64,000 nucleotides of DNA, from assembly GCF_014697545.1 (NCBI RefSeq), contig NZ_JACJSA010000010.1, forward strand, positions 124,001-188,000, given 5' to 3'. The translations under genes and the position numbers were made by a program. Of the stretch, positions 17,731 through 26,268 are shown one piece after another. Positions within the stretch are counted from its first letter, which is position 1. Each line of letters opens with the position of its first letter. This stretch comes from Oscillatoria sp. FACHB-1407 (lineage in GTDB: Bacteria; Cyanobacteriota; Cyanobacteriia; Elainellales; Elainellaceae). The notes under the pieces were generated by a model. The model saw only the letters and a program-made list of their open reading frames with translations. It was not told the DNA's origin and ran no database searches.

Positions 17731-19707
17731 CTAACGCCGTCTGACAAAGCGGGCGAGTTGTTGTAGGGCAGGAATGCCAAGGTAATAGCTGCATCCCAGC
17801 CAGAAGCTAAACACAATACCCAGCAACCCAAAGAAGGCGATCGCTGACCAACACATTGCCTCCGTAGGAATAAAGCTTCTTGCAGTTTGCAGTAGGTAAA
17901 TCAGGTCACCCGGTTTCCAGATCTGAGCCTGCATCAACGCCGAGAAGGTCATGGAGGTTCCCAGCGTGGCGATCGCAGCTTGAATCAGCAGATTACCCCG
18001 TGCTCCCAATGCCATCACCATCCCGATCGCAATCGCCGCTGTACACCGCGTGATCCCAATGGAGCCATCGCTGCCAACCACTCCCCACTGCCAGGTCAAC
18101 CAGGCGATCGCATACACTAGCCCACCCAGAGCCCGTTGTCGCCACAACAGTTGTTGGGTTTCCAAGTTTTGGGTTTGAGTCAATCCCCAGGCAGTGCCCA
18201 CGCCTGCAAAGGTGAAGACAATCATGGCAGGCTTCACCACAAGTGGCATATCCGGGGATGTCAGTTGTTGGGCAAAGAAGACTGTTAAATAGGGGGATAG
18301 GGGTGACCAATACACCACCCAAAATCCCACTGCACCCGCAAGACCACCCCCAATGCAGGCATAGACCATCGCCCGAAACAAGATCACGACTACCTGCACT
18401 ACCCATTCCCAGGCTTGGTCAGTTGCAGCGATCGCCCCTGACATACGGGTTCTTAAGGTTTCAGGCTCAGGACGATAGCTCATCAGGTTTTGAGGATGCG
18501 GGTCCTCCCGATATCGTCCGCCGGTTGTCGGAGTGGATGAGGGTTTGACTCGCGCCCCACCCGATGAATTGCCACTGCGGTTATAGACTCCACCACTGGA
18601 ATTGGAATTGTAAGACCTGGATTTTGACTTGGTTGCAGTCCGAGCAACCGCAACCAACCTGCCGCTCCCACCCGTTGACGCTATCCCCCTGGAGTGCCCC
18701 GACGAGTGACCACTCGACGGATTTCCTCTGGGGCGTGATCCGGCTGATAAACCCGAACTGGGGGGAGGTGGCGAGGGAGGAGTCGAAATTGGTGGCGGAG
18801 TCGCAGAAGCTTTTGTGGGGATGCGATTTAACTCATCCAAAATGTCAGTCGCTGTGTGCAGACGCAAACGCATGTCTTTTTGCACGAGGCGATCGAGCAA
18901 ATTAGCAAAGGCAGGTTGCACTTGAGTTCGTTGTCGCCATTGCAATACCCCAGTTTCATCCTCCAGCGTGATGGGATGCCGCCCTGTGAGCAAATGAATG
19001 CAAATTCGCCCCAACGCATAAAAGTCAGCACTAGGTCCGATTGACTGTCCTCGCACCTGCTCTGGAGGGTTGTAGCCACCCGACAGAGGTTGAGTAGAGT
19101 CCTGAGAAAAGATGGGCTTGGGAAACCCCATATCCGCGATCGCAATTTGTTGGTTTCCCTGCCGCAGCACCAAACTAGAAGGCTTTAAATCACGATGCAA
19201 CAATCGGCGACTGTGGAGTTTTTGCAAAATCAGCACCGTTTGCCGCAACCAATTCACGACCCACGCTTCTGGACAGCCTTGAGGATATTTGGCAATAACA
19301 TCCTGCAAACTCGGTCCCTCAACCTTTTCCATCACCAGACAAGGGAGAGCCGAGGGGGGCTGCTGAATCGGAATTTGAAAATAGGCAGGAGCTTCGATCT
19401 TTGGCAATCCCCGATGATGCAGACTGCTAAGAGCAGTAGCCTCTCGTTCAAAAATCTCTTGGGCTTTAGGAGCGATCGCCACTAACAAGCGCATGATTTT
19501 CTCGGTGCCCGTCTCCGAATCGTAAACCAGATAAAGATGAACGCTGTGACCCTTTTCTAACCGCTGCATTGGAATGTAACGATTGTGCAGGCGCAACGTC
19601 GTGTCACACTGGCGACAATGTAAATCGCTCCATTGCTGAGGATACGGGCGAGGGCAATGGGGGTTGATACAATGTGCCACATCGGAGGGGGCAGGAGGCA
19701 CGGGCAT
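17731..19707 (-). CDS. Ser/Thr protein kinase-like protein with zinc ribbon and membrane domain
   Basis: 658 residues from ATG 19707, chosen for AGGAG eight bases upstream; the frame opens at 19818. N-terminus: a four-Cys zinc ribbon (CINPHCPRP then HCRQC) as in several cyanobacterial kinases. The kinase domain covers about residues 40-310, with HRDLKPSSLVL in the catalytic loop. Two key positions deviate: the ATP-binding Lys context reads EKIMRLL, so Arg appears to replace Lys, and DFG is DMG. A Ser/Gly/Pro-rich linker (about 310-430) leads to about six hydrophobic helices (about 435-655). It may signal weakly or be a pseudokinase. Alone on its strand, facing an exported-protein gene. Confidence 0.85.
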   Translation of the reverse strand: MPVPPAPSDVAHCINPHCPRPYPQQWSDLHCRQCDTTLRLHNRYIPMQRLEKGHSVHLYLVYDSETGTEKIMRLLVAIAPKAQEIFEREATALSSLHHRGLPKIEAPAYFQIPIQQPPSALPCLVMEKVEGPSLQDVIAKYPQGCPEAWVVNWLRQTVLILQKLHSRRLLHRDLKPSSLVLRQGNQQIAIADMGFPKPIFSQDSTQPLSGGYNPPEQVRGQSIGPSADFYALGRICIHLLTGRHPITLEDETGVLQWRQRTQVQPAFANLLDRLVQKDMRLRLHTATDILDELNRIPTKASATPPPISTPPSPPPPSSGLSAGSRPRGNPSSGHSSGHSRGIASTGGSGRLVAVARTATKSKSRSYNSNSSGGVYNRSGNSSGGARVKPSSTPTTGGRYREDPHPQNLMSYRPEPETLRTRMSGAIAATDQAWEWVVQVVVILFRAMVYACIGGGLAGAVGFWVVYWSPLSPYLTVFFAQQLTSPDMPLVVKPAMIVFTFAGVGTAWGLTQTQNLETQQLLWRQRALGGLVYAIAWLTWQWGVVGSDGSIGITRCTAAIAIGMVMALGARGNLLIQAAIATLGTSMTFSALMQAQIWKPGDLIYLLQTARSFIPTEAMCWSAIAFFGLLGIVFSFWLGCSYYLGIPALQQLARFVRRR

Positions 19708-20082
19708 CACACAAGCTCCTAAGCAGAAGATGAGTTTAGTGTTGAGCCACATAGCAGCACGAAGACGGGCGAGAGTGAACCCCCACCTGGGGGTTAAAAC
19801 CTCTGCACCCTGTCTCAACAGTCATCTACCGCTGTAGAATGTCCCAACACAATTTAGACTTGATTGATACTTCAAGCTCAAATTGCCCAATTCGGAAACT
19901 ACGGTATCAAAATTTTTGCAAACAGATTGGAGGCGTTTTTTCAAACGCCCCAATTTTACACATGCTTATTGATCTCAAGTCGGCGGAACCCATCCGCCGA
20001 GGGTAGCTCACCCCCCTGTTAGAGAAACCTATCTCTCCCAGACTGGGGGCTATGCAGCATGAACCGAGGCAATTCACAGCAA
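19708..20082. other. 375-base gap between potD-like and kinase genes
   Basis: No gene. Two hairpins: GGCGTTTT-TTC-AAACGCC near 19934-19951 and CGGCGG-AACCCAT-CCGCCG near 19980-19998. Either may mark the 3' end of the potD-like transcript, though neither has a clear T tract. Confidence 0.5.
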
Positions 20083-21222
20083 TCAAATGCTGGTGAGTTG
20101 CGTCCAGTAGCGATCGTACAGGTCAGTCGCATCACCCACAGGAGCAATTCCCTCGCACTTACTCAAAATTGCCTCATCAGGAAACAGGTTCTTGTCGGCT
20201 TTGAGTTCAGCAGGCAGGAGATCGATCGCGGCTTTGCTAGCTGTTGCAAATTTCAACCGTTCTACAGTCCGTGCGGCGTTGCTCGGCTCCAGCATAAAGT
20301 TAATCCAGGCGTAGGCAGCATCGGGGTTAGGTGCTGTCTTTGGAATTGCCATCGTATCTGTCCAGATCGAGGAACCACTCGCAGGGATCACATAATTCAG
20401 CCTGGGATCCTCTTCCATCGTGGTGATTGCATCCACCGAATATCCCATCGCAACGACCAAATCACCCGTCAACAACTGGTCACGCCAGCCATCGGTGGTG
20501 AAGTTTGTAATCGCTGGTTTTAACTCCAGAAGCTTGTTATACGCTGCCTCAATTTCTTGAGGATTTGTGGAGTTATAGGAGTAGCCGAGCGATCGCAAGG
20601 TAGCCCCCATCACCTCACGTACATCGTTAAACAACGTGATCCGGCGAGACAGTTGGTCGCGGTTGTCCCAAAGATAATTCCAATCCGTTGGAGGTGGGTT
20701 TACCTGCTCAGTGTTGTAGACCAGACCCGTCGTTCCCCAACTGGCAGGAACGCTATGGGCATTGTTGGGGTCATACACCGGATTTTTGAACTTATCCAGC
20801 AGGACATCCAACCCTTGTAGACGAGACTGGTCTAATTCAACCAGCATGTCCAACTCCACCATCTGCTGCACCATGTAATCTGACGGGTAGATGATGCTGT
20901 AATTATTGCCACCCCCCGCTTGCAGCTTTGCCAGCATGGTCTCGTTAGAGTCAAAAATGTCAACAATGACTTTGATCCCCGTTGCTTCAGCAAAATTGCT
21001 TAATAATTCGTCATCCGAATATCCTGCCCAAGAGTAGACGTACAGCGTGTCTGAAGGGGTGCCTCCTCCATTCGTGCCCGCTTGCACATCTGTGATTCCA
21101 CGCCGACAACTCGAAAGGGCAATGCCAGCCAGTGCTGCCCCTGAAACCTGCAAAAAGCGTCGTCTGGTTTTTGAGCTGAAGTGCCATGGCTGAGAAGACG
21201 ACCCAGACCTCAGAGCGTTCAT
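20083..21222 (-). CDS. PotD-like polyamine-binding protein, Tat-exported, orphan
   Basis: 379 residues. Extracellular solute-binding protein of the spermidine/putrescine type. A twin-arginine signal is visible (TRRRFLQVSGAALAGIALSSC), ending in a possible lipobox Cys. The mature part starts YVYSWAGYSDDELLSNFAEATG, the usual PotD opening, and shows PSDYMVQQMVE and WGTTGLVYN. The ligand pocket includes W and D residues typical of polyamine binders (for example WAGY, TDGWRDQL, YSVDAI). The ATPase and permease partners are not in this window, so it acts with a transporter encoded elsewhere or has another role. AAGGAG stands 12 bases upstream of the ATG. Confidence 0.9.
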   Translation of the reverse strand: MNALRSGSSSQPWHFSSKTRRRFLQVSGAALAGIALSSCRRGITDVQAGTNGGGTPSDTLYVYSWAGYSDDELLSNFAEATGIKVIVDIFDSNETMLAKLQAGGGNNYSIIYPSDYMVQQMVELDMLVELDQSRLQGLDVLLDKFKNPVYDPNNAHSVPASWGTTGLVYNTEQVNPPPTDWNYLWDNRDQLSRRITLFNDVREVMGATLRSLGYSYNSTNPQEIEAAYNKLLELKPAITNFTTDGWRDQLLTGDLVVAMGYSVDAITTMEEDPRLNYVIPASGSSIWTDTMAIPKTAPNPDAAYAWINFMLEPSNAARTVERLKFATASKAAIDLLPAELKADKNLFPDEAILSKCEGIAPVGDATDLYDRYWTQLTSI

Positions 21223-21892
21223 AGTAAGTTTTGACTCCTTGACTGTGACCCCACACTAATTATCCATGGGTTGATACTCAAATGGGGCACTTGGAAGCTG
21301 AAAATGTTGTTAAAAGCACGGTTTGCTTAACTACTCTATGCAACGGCTGGATTCCTGATTAAATCAGTGATCCCCGCATTTAATCGTTCAAGAACTAAAT
21401 TTAGACTCTATGCAATCAGGCCGTACAAATCTTTGAAGCTTTGCTGATCTAATCTTATAAACTTCGTACAGGCGGTTCACGAACCGCCTCTGCCACCGGA
21501 ACTGCTGTACAGAAATCATATTCAGCTTTGATCCGCTGTGATCTCCCCCATGTCATATTCGCTAATCCCTGTCCGATACGGATTTTCTCAGATCATCCGG
21601 ATGACGGCTTTAAACATCAGAGCTTTAAAGATGTCTGAGCCAATTGAAGATATTGTGCAGCTTTTTAGATAAGGAATAGTCACTGGGTAGCGTGTAGGAG
21701 TATAGTGGATGGGTTCTATGTACTACCCTATCCTGGACTCTCCATCTAAAGGCTCTACAGTCACCTTGTAAGGTGACCCAAACGTAGGAGGTTTTTACCT
21801 GCGAAGTGGGGAATCCTAGAAATTAAGAGCACCACAATTTGATTCGTTTACCTTCGCTACATTCATCAACACCTTTCACTTAGGAAAGACCA
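21223..21892. other. 670-base intergenic region with candidate structured RNA at 21690-21815
   Basis: Left part: only an inverted repeat AGGCGGTTC-AC-GAACCGCCT (21470-21489). Right part: three successive hairpins, GGATGGGT.../ACCCTATCC near 21708-21734, GTCACCTT-GT-AAGGTGAC at 21760-21777 and CGTAGG.../CCTGCG near 21782-21803. They stand about 90 bases upstream of the small gene at 21893. I do not recognise the class; a cis-acting leader or a short ncRNA is possible. Confidence 0.45.
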
Positions 21893-22141
21893 ATGAGAGA
21901 TTTCGTTCTAGATGCCCCAAACAGCGATCGCTACACTTACTTTGTGGCGTATTTTGGGAAAAACTATCAATGTCAAACCGGGTTGCTCTACGTTCAGCAC
22001 AATTTCAACGACTCCATTCAGGATTTGCATGTCTCGATTAGAGAGCGAATTAACGATGTGCTAGGCGAAGAGACATCCTCCTGTTATCACATTCTGGCAT
22101 TAGCTTCGCCTGAGCCCATGCCTTGCGGAGCCACTAACTAG
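21893..22141 (+). CDS. small conserved-looking cyanobacterial protein, unknown
   Basis: 82 residues, acidic, no signal or membrane segment. AGGAAAG precedes the ATG by a few bases. The sequence (DRYTYFVAYFGKNYQCQTGLLYVQHNF, NDSIQDLHVSIRERINDVLG) looks like a compact alpha/beta domain with three Cys. I do not recognise the family. It follows the candidate structured leader and converges on another small gene at 22466. Confidence 0.7.
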   Translation: MRDFVLDAPNSDRYTYFVAYFGKNYQCQTGLLYVQHNFNDSIQDLHVSIRERINDVLGEETSSCYHILALASPEPMPCGATN

Positions 22142-22285
22142 TCCTAATCCATCCCATAAATCCGTTCCAGCAGGTTACATCAATGACTCAAAGGCTGTCT
22201 AACCTGCTGGCAACTATCATCCATATCTAAAAAATTCGGCATTGCTGAATGCAGGTGTGATTTTTGAAAAAGCACTACTGCTATA

Positions 22286-22357
22286 GGGCGTTTTGCGGAA
22301 CGCCCCTACGAAATTAATACATTTACGTTTTAAGGCAAGTAGACTTAACTTGCCTTA
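22286..22357. terminator. two hairpins between convergent small genes
   Basis: GGGCGTT-TTGCGG-AACGCCC (22286-22305) and the perfect ten-base-arm hairpin TAAGGCAAGT-N7-ACTTGCCTTA (22331-22357) fill the 324-base gap between two converging genes. The first is a copy of a motif also seen at 30609-30629. Confidence 0.6.
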
Positions 22358-22465
22358 GACAAACCTTAAATTTCAGATAACACAAATACTCAACTCGATA
22401 TGATTCCCTATTTTAGGGATGCTAAGTGTTGAAGAGGTCATGACGAAGTTATCAGTGCTAAACAT

Positions 22466-22747
22466 TTACTGATTATTCAACTGATTGTGGTCGTGATTAT
22501 CTCCTAGCTTTTTAGAAATATCCTGTCCCTGGATCAAGCTAATTTTTAGACAACGCTCTAAAAACTCCCGGTATTGTGTGCATTCGATGTAATCGAGTGC
22601 CAGAGATTGTTCTAGCATTTTAATGTTATGAAAAGTCCGGAAAAGGTTGGGATTCCACAGAACCAACTCCAATGGAGAAAAGAAGAGTTGACAGATGTAT
22701 TGACGCAAGGGAAATCGCAGCTTGGGGGATACTGATTCTGTGGACAT
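22466..22747 (-). CDS. small protein, unknown
   Basis: 93 residues. TAGGAGAG lies eight bases before the ATG, a good ribosome site, which supports a real gene. The middle (QYICQLFFSPLELVLWNPNLFRTFHNIKMLEQSLALDYIECTQYREFLERCLKI) looks alpha-helical and hydrophobic; the tail (DNHDHNQLNNQ) is polar. No family recognised. Could be a lineage-specific protein or a regulatory partner of an unknown system. Confidence 0.6.
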   Translation of the reverse strand: MSTESVSPKLRFPLRQYICQLFFSPLELVLWNPNLFRTFHNIKMLEQSLALDYIECTQYREFLERCLKISLIQGQDISKKLGDNHDHNQLNNQ

Positions 22748-23330
22748 TGTGAGGCTCTCCTAGAGTAGGCGTTACTTGAATTTTAAGAAATAGATTGAGA
22801 GGAAAATGTGAGGGAAAAAAGAAAAAGTAAAGCTAAATGATGTTATAGATGTGAAGTGTTTTTGAAGTTATTCCTATCCTGACTGTTCAAAGGAATGAGA
22901 GTTTCCGAATTCACGGATGACAGTTCATTGTTTTCAGTCAGTTGAGGTATTTCCAACCATTCAAAGCTGATTGATGTGCCTATTTATAAAATGCCCAGTT
23001 CAGGGACAGAGAAATTCAAAAAGCCGCGATTTCATCTTTAAATAAACTTTAAGCCTGGTATCTCAGCTGCTTCAGTAGTTCTTCGGTGGAGTCGGCGATT
23101 TCAACGTGAAAACATGGGTTTAGAACTTCAGTTCCTTATGTTTCTAGTCAGATCTGCTGAGACATTCCACGGAAAATCTCACACGTTTCATTGAAACTGC
23201 AACAGAACCGACGCAGGCTTGGTTGGGGCAAGTCCCTTTTGAGCTTTGTGATGCCCACAGGATGTAGTGGTCATCGGTTTAGCTGGCGATCAACTTAGCT
23301 GGCGATCAACAAATGAGGTAGAAAAATATC
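22748..23330. other. 583-base gap with 16-bp tandem duplication at 23279-23310
   Basis: No gene recognised. TTAGCTGGCGATCAAC is repeated in perfect tandem (23279-23294, 23295-23310), 20 bases before the GNAT start, so it is in or near that gene's leader. Confidence 0.6.
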
Positions 23331-23849
23331 ATGGTGCACATACAACCCTACTCACACGAATTTCAGAATCAACTGATTGCGTTGATTTTGGATATTCAAC
23401 AAAAGGAATTTTCGATTCCTATTACACTGACCGACCAACCAGACCTACTTAATATTCCTCAGGTCTATCAGCAGGGTCAGGGCAATTTTTGGATTGCGTT
23501 AGACGCAGATCAAGTCATTGGGACGATCGCCCTACTGGATATTGGAGGCAATCAAGGGGCGTTACGCAAAATGTTTGTCCACAAGGACTATCGCGGCAAA
23601 CACATCGGTTGTGGGCAACAACTGCTCAACAGGCTATTGCGGGAAGCCTCGTTGCAGGGGATCACAACCATTTATTTGGGTACCACTGAGTTTTTTAAGG
23701 CAGCCCACCGCTTTTATGAGAAGAATGGGTTTGTCGAAATTGCGCAATCCCAATTACCCGCCCACTTTCCGCTAGTTGGGGTAGATACCAAGTTTTATCA
23801 ATATCAGGTCACTGCCCCAATCGTTGGCGCATCTGTTGCCGTAGTTTGA
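23331..23849 (+). CDS. GNAT family N-acetyltransferase
   Basis: 172 residues. Acetyl-CoA dependent transferase; substrate unknown. Motif A is clear: LRKMFVHKDYRGKHIGCGQQLLNRLL, containing the R/Q-x-x-G-x-G/A pyrophosphate loop near residues 88-94. Motif B follows with the Tyr in AHRFYEKNGFVEI near residue 128. The C-terminal end (about the last 14 codons) overlaps the converging kinase gene by 41 bases, so the two mRNAs are complementary at their 3' ends. GAGG sits upstream of the ATG within a repeat-bearing leader. Confidence 0.88.
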   Translation: MVHIQPYSHEFQNQLIALILDIQQKEFSIPITLTDQPDLLNIPQVYQQGQGNFWIALDADQVIGTIALLDIGGNQGALRKMFVHKDYRGKHIGCGQQLLNRLLREASLQGITTIYLGTTEFFKAAHRFYEKNGFVEIAQSQLPAHFPLVGVDTKFYQYQVTAPIVGASVAVV

Positions 23850-25677
23850 GGGCATCTTGATAGTCTGGCTGAAGCTGAATAGCGCGTTCAACCGAAGCGA
23901 TCGCCTCATCAAATTGGCGTAGATTCCACAAGACGGCTCCCCGGTTGTTCCAGGCTTCTGCCAGATTGGGATTGTGGCGTGTTGCCTGTTCAAAAGCTTC
24001 TGCGGCTTCTGGCAATCGCTTTAACTGATAAAGGGTTGTTCCTTTATTGCTCCAAGCTTCCGCAAAATCAGGTCGTAAGTCAGTCGCCTTGTTATACAGT
24101 GCCAGTGCATTTTCATATTGCCGCTGTTGTTCCAGGGCATATCCCTTACTCCAAAAGGCTTCTGGGTAATCGGGCTGAAGTTTGAGAGCCATATCACACG
24201 CGGCGATCGCCTCTGCAAATTTCGCCAGAGCGTTGAGACTATAACACTTCCCCCAGTGTGCTTTTGCCTGGTTAGCATCAATCGTAAGGGCTTGATCATA
24301 GAGGGCGATCGCCCCTGAAAAATCCTTGTCTTGTCGCTGTTGATCTGCTCTGGCTATCAGTTGAGTAGCTTCAGTCGAGGACTGCAACAGGGGTGAAATC
24401 CCAGAACTGGCGATCGGTATCGTGGTCACAGGTGGGGCGTCGCTCTGCAAAAAAATCCCTGGTCTGACAAAAAACGCAGCGATCGCCAGCACAGCTAATC
24501 CCGTCAGCGATAGAGGTAAGGGCTTAAGCACAGACGCTTGCGATAGGCTCTGTCCCGGACTTCTAGAGAATGACCGCCGGGGCTGACTCAGACCGGGTAA
24601 CGCAGGGGGACGGGAAAGCTTCTGAGTGCGAGTATGACGCAGAGGAACCGTAACCCGACGACTGAGGGTAGGAGGCAGAGCCGAAGGAGTCAACGTTGGC
24701 TCCCACGAGACTGTGCTGGCTTGAGGCAAAGTTGAGACGATGGTGGGAGGAGTAGGTTCAGGAGCAGGAGCAATATCAGCTTGAGTCGGAACAGTCGGAG
24801 GTGACTCAATGGCAATTTGAATAGTTGAGATCTGAGAAAGGGACTCTAACGCTTCAATGGCAGAAGAGTACCGCGTGCGGAAGTCATAGCGCACCATTTT
24901 CTCTAGCACATCTGCCAAGTCTGGGTTGAGATTTGGCAGGAGATGCCGCCATTGAATCTCCCCAGTTTTGGGATCTTCTGCCAGTAATTTCGGGGTTGTG
25001 CCGATCAGAGCTTGAATCCCAATCATGCCAACAGCATAAATGTCACTGCTAAATCGAGGATTGCCAGCAATCTGCTCGTTGGGCATGTAACCATGTGTAC
25101 CAATGGAAATCGTTTGGGTTGGTTTGGAGTTGGGATCAACCAGTTGAGTGCGAGCAAGTTTCACTGCACCAAAATCAATCAACACGACCTTATGGTCATG
25201 GTGCCGTCGGATCAAATTTGCGGGTTTGATATCGCGATGAATCACCCCTTTTTGATGCACGAAGGATAAAACGCTCAGAATATCTTTGAGTAGAGCAATC
25301 ACCCGTGCCTCTGACCAGGGTTTGCCTGCGGCTAACTCATGATTTAGAGGCTGCCCAACAATGAGTTCTTGAGCCAGGTAGAAGTCATCTGCTTCTTCAA
25401 AGTGCGCTAACAATCGCGGAATTTGGTCGTGATCCCCCAGTTGGTAGAGCACCTTTGCTTCACTCTCGAAGAGGCGACGAGCGATTTGCAAATTGTGAGC
25501 ATCAGTAGACTGGGGTTGAAGGCGTTTAATGACGCAACGAGGATGCCCTGGCAGATGGAGATCTTCTGCCAGAAATGTCTGCCCGAAGCCACCTGCTCCA
25601 AGCTGTCCAATAATTTTGTAGCGTCCTCCCAAAAGGGTTTTGGGGGTAGCTGATCGAAATAAACTTAAGAAGTTCAC
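23809..25677 (-). CDS. Ser/Thr protein kinase with C-terminal TPR repeats
   Basis: 622 residues. Hanks-type kinase domain, residues about 12-290, with all key elements: glycine loop LGAGGFGQ, VIK lysine, HRDIKPANLI and DFGAVK. A Pro/Ser/Thr-rich linker (290-385) is followed by one membrane helix near 390-410 (LTGLAVLAIAAFFV). About five TPR units then run from about 440 to 620 (for example AIALYDQALTIDANQAKAHW), probably outside or in the periplasm, for protein binding. Kinase-TM-TPR layout is common in filamentous cyanobacteria. The gene stands alone and ends against the GNAT gene. Confidence 0.93.
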   Translation of the reverse strand: MNFLSLFRSATPKTLLGGRYKIIGQLGAGGFGQTFLAEDLHLPGHPRCVIKRLQPQSTDAHNLQIARRLFESEAKVLYQLGDHDQIPRLLAHFEEADDFYLAQELIVGQPLNHELAAGKPWSEARVIALLKDILSVLSFVHQKGVIHRDIKPANLIRRHHDHKVVLIDFGAVKLARTQLVDPNSKPTQTISIGTHGYMPNEQIAGNPRFSSDIYAVGMIGIQALIGTTPKLLAEDPKTGEIQWRHLLPNLNPDLADVLEKMVRYDFRTRYSSAIEALESLSQISTIQIAIESPPTVPTQADIAPAPEPTPPTIVSTLPQASTVSWEPTLTPSALPPTLSRRVTVPLRHTRTQKLSRPPALPGLSQPRRSFSRSPGQSLSQASVLKPLPLSLTGLAVLAIAAFFVRPGIFLQSDAPPVTTIPIASSGISPLLQSSTEATQLIARADQQRQDKDFSGAIALYDQALTIDANQAKAHWGKCYSLNALAKFAEAIAACDMALKLQPDYPEAFWSKGYALEQQRQYENALALYNKATDLRPDFAEAWSNKGTTLYQLKRLPEAAEAFEQATRHNPNLAEAWNNRGAVLWNLRQFDEAIASVERAIQLQPDYQDALKLRQQMRQRLGQ

Positions 25678-26268
25678 AGACCTACTCCCCGATGCCTCTG
25701 ATATGTTTAATAAGTTATTGTTCCGTGCTCGATAGTTTTAACAGGTGAACTACGTTCGTAAATTGCACTTGCGGAGTCATAACAGGTGCTATTCAGCAGA
25801 CTAGCTTGAATCATTCGTTATGCATCTATAGCGAGGGGAATATTTTGAGGTAAATTAGGTCGTTTTTTATAGTTCATTAGCCAGATCGAATTTTATAAAA
25901 ACCATCTCTCCTAAGAGACGTTCAGTTGCTCGATTCTGTGCCAGTGACTTCTAACTCCAAAGAGTCATTTGCTTTCTTATAATGCTCCTCCTGTAGATAG
26001 GCTTTGAGTTTTTTATTAACCTGAATTCGAGATCAAGATGGCGGTGATGAACACTGTAGCTATACGAACACAACTGATCGATATCGGTTCAACAAACCTT
26101 TGATTTCCAGTAGTCCGCGAAGGCAAACTTCGTCGTGATAGCCGCAGATTCAGTCGCTGCGTACTCTACTGGATTCCAAGTATGGGCAGATTAGAGTTGA
26201 AGCAGGAGCAGAGCTATGTCCCAGTCTAGTTCGCTTCCTGAAATCTGTCCTAACCACCCTTTGAATTG
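25678..26268. other. 591-base gap, nothing recognised
   Basis: Only short hairpins (CGAAGG-CAAA-CTTCG near 26124) and the repeated phrase AACAGGTG(A/C)... near 25740 and 25782. The TTGCTATAGC sequence at 26261 is like the ends of the TATAGC elements, but no partner end is seen. Confidence 0.5.

Noticed and set aside
21223-21892. Known riboswitch class (glutamine, cobalamin, preQ1 and others)
   Set aside because: None of the key consensus strings of these classes could be read; left as an unclassified structured region.
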